Below are positions 54,164 through 64,000 of a DNA stretch of 64,000 bases, piece after piece. The DNA is from Vermamoeba vermiformis. Taxonomy: Eukaryota > Tubulinea > Echinamoebida. Made by a program: the position numbers and the translations under genes. The notes under the pieces were generated by a model. It did not search any database, was not told the origin of the DNA, and saw nothing but the letters and a program-made list of their open reading frames with translations. The stretch lies in NCBI GenBank assembly GCA_045837725.1, contig JBEWZL010000253.1:1-64000 (forward strand). The letters are read 5' to 3'. Each line of letters opens with the position of its first letter. The first letter of the stretch is position 1.

Positions 54164-56692
54164 ATGGAAGCTCCTCAAAGGTCCTCATGGTTGGCGGATC
54201 TACCAAATGAGGTTCGTTACTTTTCAATCTGAATTGGCTGCGCTTAGTTTATTTTTCAATTATTGTTAAAAAGCCAAATTAATTATTACGAGCAATTTTA
54301 TATCATTAATTTGCCTTAATTCAATTTTCTAATTTATTTCTCCATTTTTATAACTGACACTTGCTTAGATCTTGCTCGAAATCCTTGATAAACTCGATCG
54401 GTTTCAATTAAATAGATTAATACGCGTTAATAAACAACTTCGACCCCTGGTACAATACGTTCTCGAGCACCGAAAGAAGATCCGAGTTTGTGGTGACCAC
54501 TCACGCGTTATCGTCTTATCTAGTACCCTCTCAATATGGTAAAAATATAATTTATTACAATTTAATACTTGAATATGATATTGATGCATGTATTACTAGA
54601 TCGGGTGACAATTTCACCAAAAACAGATGAAGATCCGAAACAAGTTCCTCGTACGTTTTAATGCGGCTAATCATTAATTTTCTTGCTAAATAAGGTTAAT
54701 AGGCGCAGCATTATTGACGCATACTTTCTTCAATGAATCGCCAATAATCAAAACCGAAAATTTTGTTTCTCCAGTCAAAGAGCGAGAACGAGCTGTGTGT
54801 CAGGCAGTCATTAATGGCGGGAAAGAAACACAAATTACGTTGATCGAACCACCAATGGCACACAATTTGCGACGGAAATTATACACGTTGGCAACGATGG
54901 TAAGATTCAGGCTCATTTTTTGAGACGATTACGCGTCTTTCCAAATTTGGAAATACCATCTCATTGGTCCATTTTAGGCGGATTTGTGTTTGTTGATCGT
55001 GGATCCGGAAGAAATTGACGCGTACACAGAAGACATCAAAGAAATGATCTTTGGCTGTTGTTTCATGATGAGTGCTCGTAATATCATCGTTGCTATTGAT
55101 TTGTCGAACTATCCTTTGGATGGACCACACGCTCTGTACAACAGTAAGTGATGATTAAAACAGATCCGTGAAAAATATCTTGACACGTGTCAAATGTCAA
55201 ATATTTTTCAGTGTCATAATATCGTCTCAGAATTAACACCGTAATATATAGCTTTCACCGGAGCAAAAATCAAAATCGCGAAATTGCTCGACCAAACAGA
55301 ACACATTGCCCAATCGCTGTTTGAACGAACAGTTGGCACGTGCTACACAATTATTCCGATAAATATCCGAACTGGCACCAACATCACTGCAAACATCACG
55401 CCAAAGTACGAGTGGTTCAGCGGTGCTTCACTGAAAAAGCTCATTCTTGACGATCAGTTGCGAACAAACTTTGACGAATCAGCGTACAAAAAACTTTGTG
55501 AGGCACCTTTGCGCCTTCAGCTCTCAAATGTCTATAAGATTAGTGGCAGAGGCACCGTTCTTGAAGGTCGCGTCATCAGTACGTAATTGCAAAAACTTTT
55601 CTGGTTCGCACCAAAATTAATTAGCTTTAGGTGGCACCCTGCCACGACATTACGAGGGCATTGCTATTCATCCAGATAAAATGTATACTGAAACTAGGGG
55701 CATCGAAGTCTTTAGGAAGTAATTACAGACAGCTAAGCCAGGTAAAACCATGCCTCATTTTTCCAAATGCGGATCTAATTTTTTATTTTCCTTTTTAAGG
55801 CAATGTTATCGGAGTTGTTGTAACAGCCGTGTCCAAACGAGATGTATATCCCCAATTTGGTTACGTTGTGTCCAGAAAACAAACCCTGATCAATTGCACG
55901 ATTGCTTTTCGGGCTCAAATTGCGATAATGAAACCTGATCGATTTGCACAACATCAAATCTATACAGTATTCTATGGCTCATCACGTATACCTTGTTTGT
56001 TGTGGTGGATTTTTCCCGGTGAAGACGGAAAATCTCACGATAAATCTGAACGGCAGTTCAAAATCAAAAAAGACCTTGCTGACAAACCACGCGGAAATTC
56101 TGGTTCAACGAAAGAACTACATAAAGCATGGCGTACTTATACCAGCTATGTTCATGAAGTTACCGCAGAAAATAAGAAAATCATGATGGAGGAAGGCAAA
56201 GACTTTAAACGACCGCCGAAAAAATTGCTCAAAAAAGCGACAGCAATTCTATTGCCGTTGATTCATTATGACATTGAACCACACAAACCAAGTGCATTTG
56301 AAAAGAACTATAGCGGCAAACTGATGATTATGGAAAAGAGAAAAATTATCGGTGTTGGACGCGTGGATCGCGTGATTTGTAACTCCAGCTGAAACATTCA
56401 CCATTCCTGAATAACGAAGGTAATTTATCATCAGCCCGACACTTACTATTATATTGAGAAGTACTAACAAAATCTAAATACATAGAATATAAGAAACAGT
56501 ACGCGGAAGTGGTCGACAGAGCGGGGTCACTTTTCACACTGCCACAAGAACAAAAACTTCTTGAGCTGTTTTTAGATCACGTGACCAACAACGAGCGTGC
56601 TAAGAAGTGCATTCAAAAGTACAAATTGCGGTCTGCTTGGATGGAGGCTTATCTTGAGAAGCTCGTTTTCATTAGTTCGTGACCGCTTGACA
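54164..56692 (+). pseudogene. F-box / EF1A-like pseudo-GTPase gene, copy 2, with frame damage
   Basis: It starts MEAPQRSSWLADLPNE, then ILLEILDKLDRFQLNRLI and RVNKQLRPLVQYV (F-box). It follows copy 1 exon for exon: ITLIEPPMAHNLRRKL, ADLCLLIVDPEE, YTIIPINIRTGTNITANI, APLRLQLSNVYKISGRGTV, IHYDIEPHKPSAFEKNY. Three lesions are visible against copy 1. The second exon is one base longer before its donor (about 54538). A TAA falls within the domain II exon near 55722, where copies 1 and 3 have a sense codon. The frame breaks near 56386 after VDRVICN. The terminal exon (RAGSLFTLPQEQKLLELFL) is still well conserved, so decay is recent, or the assembly has errors here. Confidence 0.65.
55180..55193. 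repeat. GACACGTGTC palindrome in an intron of F-box/EF1A-like copy 2
   Basis: TTGACACGTGTCAA followed by TGTCAA. It sits in the intron equivalent to the one carrying the palindrome in copy 1, so here the motif was inherited with the duplication. Confidence 0.65.
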
Positions 56693-56903
56693 AAGCAATA
56701 TCAGCCAGGTTCGAACCGGACCCGGTAATTTGATGACTTGCTGTTGGATTGGTGCTTTAAGTCAAAATAAATTGTTTTTTTCTTGTAGACCCGCGAGAAG
56801 TTCGGCAAGGAAAAATACTCCGTGCAATAAAGATTTACACTACTAAACCGAAGAAGATAACCACAAATGTGCATTTTAATTAGTTAATGCACGCATAATT
56901 GAC

Positions 56904-59468
56904 ATGGAAGAAGAGAATCGACAGCAGTTGTGGTTGACAGATCTGCCGAGCGAGGTAAATTTCCGTTTAATGTTAGAATAATTTTAAAAATTCCAGTTTA
57001 CGTCGTACAAAAACGAATTAAAGATATTATTTCATAAACGATTTAGCGTTTAATTTTTGGGACTGATGGCGAACTTTTTCAGATCTTGACATCAATCCTC
57101 GATAATCTGAATAGATTACAACTAAGTCAACTACTATTCATTGGTAAAGAGTTTTATTCCTTGGCCCAATATCTTCTTGAAAATAGAAAGAAGATCCGAC
57201 TTTGCGGCGATCATTCGCGAGTATTAGTATTGGCACTTCCCTATGCCTTAAGTAATTAAATATTATTAATAATCATAAATTATTATTTAAATACTAACTG
57301 CATACTTCAGACACTCTGGCGCTCAATTCGCAAAAATCAACGAACGTGGAGTGCAGCTCTCGTACGTTCACAATAAAATTAATAATGACGTTACTAAATT
57401 TGGCAATATATTATTTAGGCACGGGACTGCTCGTTTCTACTTTTTTCAGTGAACAGCCTACACTAGAAATTGAACCCAAATACGGAAATTTCATCAAAGC
57501 ACGCGAACGCGTCACAAGTCGGACCGTAGAAAATGGCGCCAAACAAACCAGAATTACATTGATTGAACCACCAATGGCCAGCCAGTATCGATTGCACTTG
57601 TACACTTTGGCCACGACTGTAAGATCCGGATCCAAATTTTACATCCGAATAACAATTGTTTTGCATTCGAGTTTTACGTCTTCAAGGTCGAATTTACTCT
57701 TTAAAGTGTTTTAACGACATATAATATTAGGCGGATATATGCGTCTGCTGGTTGTGGATCCGGAAGAAATTGATGCGTACGCAGAAGACATCAAAGAAAT
57801 GATCTTTGGCTGTTGTTTCATGATGAGTGCTCGTAATATCATCGTGGCTATTGATTTGTCAGATATGATACGCCACTGTTTAAGAGACATGGTAAGCGGA
57901 CTTTTTCACCGATGAGTTCATTATGACATATGACATTGTAAAATTGGTATAATATTTATAATGACAGCTACGAGTATTCCAAGACTATTCGCAATCTTTG
58001 GATGCAGTGTCAGCGTCACTCGTAATCTTTCACGTTAAATATAAAAATCGACTGTTGTAGCTAACTCTGACATCGCTTATTTCCGTAGAGTTTCAATCAG
58101 GCCAAAGCTCAAAATATCAGATCTGTTGGACTTAACAGAACATTGCCCATCGCTGTTTGACCGAACAGTCGGCACGTGCTACACAATTATTCCGATAAAT
58201 GCCCGAACTGGCACCAACATCACTGCAAACATCACACCAAAGTACGAGTGGTTCACCGGTGCTTCACTGAAAAAGCTCATTCTTGACGATCAGTTGCGAA
58301 CAAATTTTGACGAATCAGCGTACAAAAAACTTTGCGAAGCTCCGTTAAAGCTTCAATTAACAAATATACACAAAATTCTCGGAATCGGTACTGTTATTGA
58401 AGGCCGAGTAATAAGTATGTACCAACAAATATCAAGTCAATTTGAACCTAATAATTTTAACAGGTGGCACTATACAGCGTGGAGATACAGTCGTTTTGCA
58501 TCCTTTGCAACAAACTAAAGTTTGGAGCGTCGAAACATATGGCCATCGAATAGAGATTGCAAAGCCAGGTAAACAAAAGTCCTTCCGTTGGCATTCTGTT
58601 AATATTAAGAAATCTTTGTTTAAGGCGATGTTGTTGGCGCAAATGTAAACAACGTTACAAAGAGGAATCACCCTGCAAAATTCACCTACGTAGCGAAGTA
58701 CCCCACGGTCATTTGCACAATTGCTTTTCGAGCTCAAATTGCGGTGATGAAGCCTGATCGATTTGCACAACGCCAAGTGTATAAAGTATTCTATGGCTCA
58801 GCGCGTATACCTTGTATGGTGTGGTGGATTTTTCCCACCGATGAAGTTCCAAAAAAGGCAAGAAAATTCAAACTGGAACGAACGAATTGGCCTGTCGAAC
58901 CAACGAACGAAAATAATCAGATCAACCGTGACGAGTATGAAAGGCTATTAAAACAATACCAACAAGAGTTAGAACAAGCAAGACAGCAATTTGCGAAGTT
59001 TCAAAAGGAGAGCGGATCTGGCTTTACACGACCTCCGAGAGATCAGCACAAAAAAGTGACAGCAATATTGTTGCCACTGATTCATTATGATATTGTACCA
59101 TACAAACCAAGTGAATTTGAAAAGAACTATGACGGCAAACTGATGATTATGGAAAAGAGAAAAATTCTCGGTGTTGGACGCGTGGATGGCGTGATATGTA
59201 ACCCCGAACGCACTTTTCATATTCAAGATCGTAAAGGTAATATATCATAAGCTTGGCGTCTACTATTTATTCCAAAAATTTTAACAAAATTGAATAATTA
59301 GACATCGAGTATCAGATTCGAGAAGTGATCAACAGAGCAGGGTCACTTTTCAAACTGCCACAAGAACAAAAACTTCTCGACCGGTTTTTAGCGCAAAAGC
59401 CAACTAAAGTACCGATTCATAAAGAAAAAGGCGAACTACGAATGCAACGAGAGTACTGGAAGTGGTAA
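56904..59468 (+). pseudogene. F-box / EF1A-like pseudo-GTPase gene, copy 3, probably frame-damaged
   Basis: It starts MEEENRQQLWLTDLPSE, then ILTSILDNLNRLQLSQLL (F-box). Conserved parts include ITLIEPPMASQYRLHL, AEDIKEMIFGCCFMMSAR, YTIIPINARTGTNITANI, APLKLQLTNIHKILGIGTV, VICTIAFRAQIAVMKPDRF, IHYDIVPYKPSEFEKNY and the tail exon RAGSLFKLPQEQKLLDRFL. Compared with copy 1, the exon starting GCGGATAT near 57732 has two extra bases and the exon near 58100 has one extra base, both breaking frame. The downstream exons read cleanly to TAA at 59468. The tail differs from copies 1 and 2 (KPTKVPIHKEKGEL). An unseen splice choice could rescue it, so pseudogene status is likely but not certain. Confidence 0.55.
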
Positions 59469-59755
59469 AAAGGCTCGTAGACAAGCAGCCAGAGAGTAAA
59501 AATATTTCGGCTACGCTCGCGGTTGTCTCGCTGGGAAAAGCAGTAAATTTTGGAGGTTTGTCGGAAAATTACTATAACGACGTAGTAAATATCGTCCTCA
59601 GCATCGGTTGAAAAGTGCGATCAAAATTGACATGTTGATTCGGTGTAAAGATAATTTCGGTCTCGGGCTCTGTTTAGCCACAATTTATTTTTGAAACAAA
59701 CAAACGGATGTGATCTTTTAAGTACTGATCCAACTCAACGTCAATTTTTTCATTT

Positions 59756-61618
59756 TTAGTCCACGTCCACATGCAATTCATCCGCGTCCAGGACCGAGTA
59801 ATATTCGACGGGAATGTTTTTCAATGGAATTTGACACGTGTCAAACTGAGGCTTGCCAGCAACTCTCAACAATTGAAGTTGCGTCAATTTTGCCATTTCC
59901 GGCACGGCGGCTACAGCAGCGTTATTTAGAGTGAGCACTCTTAACGAGGTGATCGATGAGATTGCATTGAGAGTTTCTCCGCCTGAAAAAAACATGATTA
60001 AATATTTATTACCAAATTTGGCAATTTTTTTTGAACAGAATTTGGCCAGAACATAATTATTGAGGATTTTAAATTGTTACTAGGACTTGATAGAATTCTT
60101 CTAATTATTTTGTAAAGAAAAAGGATTGGGGCAAAATATTTTGGTACTTACTTTGTTCAGGTTTATCTTCTTTTTCTAATGGCGCAATCTCGAGCTCTTT
60201 CAGATTTTGTAATTTGCTTAAATTGTCCAATAAAAACGGCCTCGTCTTTTCTTGTTGACGCAAGTGTGGCTCTGAACTGCAGTTTCGTCAAGTTGGTCAT
60301 GGTGCATAATGCCGTCAACACTGAATTGTTATCTTCGTATAGCGAGGTGTCGGTCAACGAAAAGTCAACGAGCTTCGGCAGATTTACGGCGGTCCCGATC
60401 CATTTCACTGCTTGGAACGAAAGTCGCAATTTTTCGAGATTAGTGAGTGCAGATAGGTTAGCGCGGTCAATAATAGCTAGTTGCTTGAGATGAGTCATAT
60501 TATTGACGCCACTAAAGTCCGTATCATAATATTCAAAATAATCGTTTTCATCCAGGAAAAATAATTTCGTCAGATGCGTCATGTGCGAGGCTGCTTTGAT
60601 CGTTGTTTCGTTGAGCTCTTGTGTGTTCTGCCAATGAAGCGATTTCAAATTAGGCAAGTCAAATAGCGGCTTGTCGGGGGAAATGTTTGAATATCCGAAC
60701 TTGGTGTAGATGAGCTCAAGTTCGGTTAGATTCGTTAAGACTTTGAACGGGCTGGTATCTTCAAAGAATAAGAACTGAGTGAGTAGCTTCTTGAGGTTAT
60801 TTAGATGCGATTCTGGGAATTCAAAGCAGGATCCAGGAGGCGGGTAGAAATATCCTTCTCCGCCGCGAGATAATTCGAGATATTGAAGGTTTGTGACGCA
60901 CTCCCATCCCTTGGCTGTATTCAAAACACTGTTATAATCTATTTTCTAATGGATTTTCTCGCAGATCTCACCTTGTTCGAAATTGGACTTTTTGATCGAA
61001 AAGGATCGCAAGTGTGGATGATTAGGAAACATGGCGCTGAAGTCTATCCTGGGATCTTCATCATATCTCTTGTAATATAAACACACGTGCTCCAATCTCG
61101 TCATTCCGCGGATTAAATTTTCAGGATTTGGGATCAATCTGCAATCTAGATCCAGCGAGGTTAACTGTTTGCCACTTAATGCTGCTATTATATCATCGCT
61201 TAGATCTTCTTCCGATTTCAACTGCCAATGGCCTCGAAGCTTGAAGCTCGTAGCTCCTAAAAAGTTACGCTTTTGAAGTAATGGTCGGATTTCGTTTGGA
61301 TCAGTGAATCGACGGAATTCTACTCGTGTGATGGTGTTCCATATCGAAGACAATTCTTTGCACACTTGAGCCAACCTGTTATCGCAGTTAATAGGAGGGT
61401 AAATTGGACAAAAAATAGAATTCTATTTTGAATAATAGGTAATAAAGCGATTGCACAATTTTTTCGTTAATATTAGTAATAGGTAAGTTAATAATTTAAA
61501 TAATAATAATTAATAGCAAATTAATAGCTGCCTTTTACTTTTGTATTTCGTGCCCAGGCAGCCAACTCCAGATCTCGTTCAAGCACTCCTTCGGAATGGC
61601 AGAGAATAATATGTTCAT
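59756..61618 (-). CDS. F-box / LRR protein
   Basis: Exon 1 begins MNILFSAIPKECLNEIWSWL and joins in phase to RLAQVCKELSSIWNTI, making an F-box split by an intron of about 170 bp. LRR exons follow: LTSLDLDCRLIPNPENLI, HPHLRSFSIKKSNFE, LQYLELSRGGEGYF, LTELELIYTKFGYSN, LPNLKSLHWQNTQELN, LTKLFFLDENDYF, LEKLRLSFQAVKWIG, LTKLQFRATL, LRVLTLNNAAVAAVP, and a short end ELHVDVD. About 500 residues; FBXL-type SCF adaptor. The middle acceptor is AAAATAG before 60946; using the nearer one would create a stop. The last exon contains a palindrome (see 59831) that is translated. Confidence 0.8.
59831..59844. repeat. GACACGTGTC palindrome within a coding exon
   Basis: TTGACACGTGTCAA lies in the last exon of the F-box/LRR gene and encodes part of QFDTCQIP on the minus strand. 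It is the only copy of the eight found in coding sequence. Confidence 0.6.
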
Positions 61619-61760
61619 AATATTAGGAACGGAGCTAAGTGTTTTTCTTGTTTGGCAAAATAAAAAATGAAAATGTGACCGTTGAATTTTGCATAAATAA
61701 CCAATCTTGGCCACAACAATTTATTTAATACTGTCCCGTATCATTAAGTAATATCCACGC
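61619..61760. promoter_or_regulatory. Very short bidirectional promoter between two F-box genes
   Basis: Only 142 bp separate the start codons of the divergent F-box/LRR gene and MGQ F-box copy 5, so both promoters overlap here. Confidence 0.5.
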
Positions 61761-64000
61761 ATGGGACAGCAGTTCTCTGATAACAAAGCTTTTATTAACC
61801 GATCAACGAAAAAGAAACGTGGATTAGGGAAAGCTTTGGTCGTAAGTTAGTTTAAATATCAATAAATTAATATTAATAATACTAGAGTATTTGAGGTAGC
61901 ATTTTTCTTCAATTACAAGCACGGCAAATCAAATTGAATCTTCTATTTTATTCAAAAAATTCGTGCCAATTCAAGCAGTCATTTAATATTAATATCTCTG
62001 TTAGAATCCATCATTATTAAGCCCCGCGCAATTAATACCCGGAGATTTGCCGCAAGAAATACTCGTGTTCATTTTTCAATTTTTGGATCTTAACAGTTTC
62101 TACTACTGTGCTTTTTGCTGCAAGTCCTGGTTCGAAGCAGCGTTAATTTCATATCAAGTAGGTCCTATAATCAACGAGTATAATATATTATCTCTTTCTA
62201 ACGTATTTTTAGAATCAATATTTGAAACGCTATTTACCGCCGCCTGATCCGACTGCAATAATCGACTGGAGGGCTTTGTATAATAGACAAAAGAAGATTG
62301 AAGATAATATCATTGAAGGAAGGTACGTAAATATCTTAATACTGAGTTTTTAGTTAAATCCGGTTGTAAAGTACTCGAACTTTTTTGAGACGGCGCTTAT
62401 TTATTATTGTATAATAGATACTGGGCCGAAGCATATGCATCAAATTATATCATTTATGAAATTAATAACGATGAAGTAGTGTATTCAGCGAGCTATTATA
62501 ACGACCAACTCATTTACAACATTGCGATATCCAAAGAAACGTAAAACAAGCTCAAATTTGATTAATTATAGTATATTAACATCATATTATTCGTTGTATA
62601 GAAGACTAGGCAATACATCGAAGTACAATATGGAAGGGTATCATATAGATCTCAATACAAGGCAAGTGAACAGATCTGATCGCTACGGCCAAGACTTTGC
62701 AAATGGATATATTATAGAAGGTGATACAACTACTAAATGGTGGTTTGTTGATGGTGCTTCGATCAACGTGTACGATGCTACAGGCAAAACATTTCTCAGA
62801 AAAATCGGTACGAATTGTTATTTGGCTTAGAATAGCATTAACATTACATTTAATATTAGATATGTGTTAATACAGAGTATTATACAGAGAGGCACGAAAG
62901 GGAATCCAGTTTTGGGTCGTATTATTTGATGAAGCCGAATCTGGACGGATCAGCTGAAGTTCTTACGCATGAAAAGTCGTCGTTGATTCAAGGCAAAGAC
63001 CTGCTTAAATACAAGAAATTTAATGTAGAAATATTCAATTTGAATACTGGCGACACGATTTATCGGCAGAAAATTGGAGCGATGGACATTTTAGCTTATT
63101 ACGTACGGCTTAAACGCACTTTATAGCCTCGATATTAATGTAATCGTATAATAGGGCAATCAAGTCTTCTTATTATCGAAAAAAGGCGTTGAAGTATACG
63201 ATCTGGATCAGCAACAAGTTTTAGTCACTTTGGGATCCGACCACAACACGATAATTAAGATCAATGACGATAAGGTATTATTGCATACAATTTTATTATC
63301 ATTATATAATACTATTACGTTGTAGCTCGCCGTTGTCGACAAAAACTTGATCAAGTTTTACGATCTACGTTCGTTCACTGAATTTAATTCAATAACGATC
63401 TACCTGGAAGAAAAAGAACGGGTAAGATTAATATATTCCTATTTTAGTAATATGAACCAGTACGCATTAACGAATACCGTCTCTTTATAGATTTTCGCAG
63501 TTAATTTTGATCGGTGGAAACTGGTCATTGGCATTATAATTGAAGGAAAGCACAGACGATATGAAATCTACGCACTAGACAGCAAAAAATTGCTGCAAAG
63601 ATTGATCAACACGAGCGATCATTCTGACGACAACTTGATCTACTTGCCATCGAATGGAAAAATTGTTACCGATTGTCGGTACGTCTCACTTACGTGAAAT
63701 ATTTCCTAATTTGGTAATAGTAATTGACTTTAATTAGGAATCTGACTGTCTATGACTTCGACGATCATCAAAATTGGAACAAAAAAGTCACGGTACAATT
63801 TTTTGACGTAAGTCAAGCAATACGGATACTATAGTACAAAATTATAGTATTACATATGATTATGCGAATTAATTGTATAATTTACCTTTTACAGGTTGAT
63901 CAGAAGTGGCACAATTACGTTATTAAATCGAAAAACTTGACCAAATTTTGCGAAGAGAAATTAGGACAGCTGTCACAGCTCTGTCACCGCACTTTTTACC
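61761..64000 (+). CDS. MGQ-type F-box / propeller protein, copy 5, diverged, cut by window
   Basis: It starts MGQQFSDNKAFINRSTKKK (Gly2, Ser6), with a phase 0 intron after KALV. The F-box exon (acceptor CTGTTAG at 62004) reads LIPGDLPQEILVFIFQFLD and CCKSWFEAALISYQ. Later exons follow the family order but are far more diverged: YHIDLNTRQVNRSDRY, VEIFNLNTGDTIYRQKIG, VFLLSKKGVEVYDLDQQQ, LINTSDHSDDNLIYLPSNGK, IVTDCRNLTVYDFDDHQ. The NTSD and NGKIVT motifs are kept. The gene continues past the right end. It is head-to-head with an F-box/LRR gene. It is the oldest or fastest-evolving member seen here. Confidence 0.8.

Noticed and set aside
56705-56728. tRNA-like B-box (GGTTCGAAC) near 56708
   Set aside because: No A-box, cloverleaf or anticodon arm can be fitted around it.
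1-64000. Virus-derived elements, retrotransposons or DNA transposons
   Set aside because: I saw no reverse transcriptase, integrase, transposase, capsid-type or helicase motifs, and no long terminal repeats.

Overview
This window is nuclear DNA from a compact, AT-rich eukaryotic genome, probably a free-living protist. Genes sit on both strands, often 100-400 bp apart. Most are cut by many short introns (about 45-150 bp) with GTAAGT or GTACGT donors and T-rich TAG/CAG acceptors. TAA, TAG and TGA all serve as stops. A membrane-bound MYRF-type transcription factor, a DUF4139 protein, a TyrRS with an EMAP-II-like tail and the very large F-box content fit an amoebozoan-like organism, but this placement is inference and nothing in the sequence fixes the species. 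I saw no bacterial operons, CRISPR arrays, rRNA, convincing tRNA, or recognisable transposon or virus-derived element.

Layout. 1-1.3 kb: 3' part of a thymine/uracil DNA glycosylase, followed by a decayed SSRP1-like relic. 1.9-3.5 kb: three tiny tandem genes whose products share an RML-x(2)-TSGK core and end in CaaX boxes. 4.0-6.0 kb: two tandem secreted, probably GPI-anchored cysteine-rich proteins. 6.4-8.5 kb: a multi-pass membrane protein and a membrane-anchored F-box protein. 8.6-11.5 kb: an ankyrin-like/F-box/beta-propeller protein. 11.6-15.7 kb: a DUF4139 protein and a short TyrRS. 15.9-24.8 kb: MGQ-type F-box/propeller genes, a four-TM protein and a protein with a C-terminal F-box-like segment. 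25.1-33.9 kb: an F-box/EF1A-like fusion, a MYRF-LRR fusion and two LRR/F-box proteins. 34-44 kb: a large nuclear F-box protein and two more MGQ F-box genes. 44.3-53.7 kb: housekeeping genes (TyrRS with EMAP-II tail, BRF1 of TFIIIB, a class I aminotransferase). 54-59.5 kb: two decayed copies of the F-box/EF1A-like fusion. 59.8-64 kb: an F-box/LRR gene and a diverged MGQ F-box gene that runs off the right end.

The dominant theme is a birth-and-death cluster of F-box genes, about fifteen in 64 kb, in which the degron-recognition module differs: beta-propeller, LRR, ankyrin-like, or a translational GTPase fold. The most unusual are three F-box proteins whose C-terminal two thirds copy all three domains of eEF1A but have lost the GTP-binding motifs. 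Five F-box/propeller proteins begin Met-Gly-Gln and most fit an N-myristoylation signal. With the CaaX mini-proteins and the TM-anchored F-box protein, this suggests a membrane-directed ubiquitin-adaptor and lipid-anchor theme. The perfect palindrome GACACGTGTC occurs eight times, mostly inside introns, far above chance.
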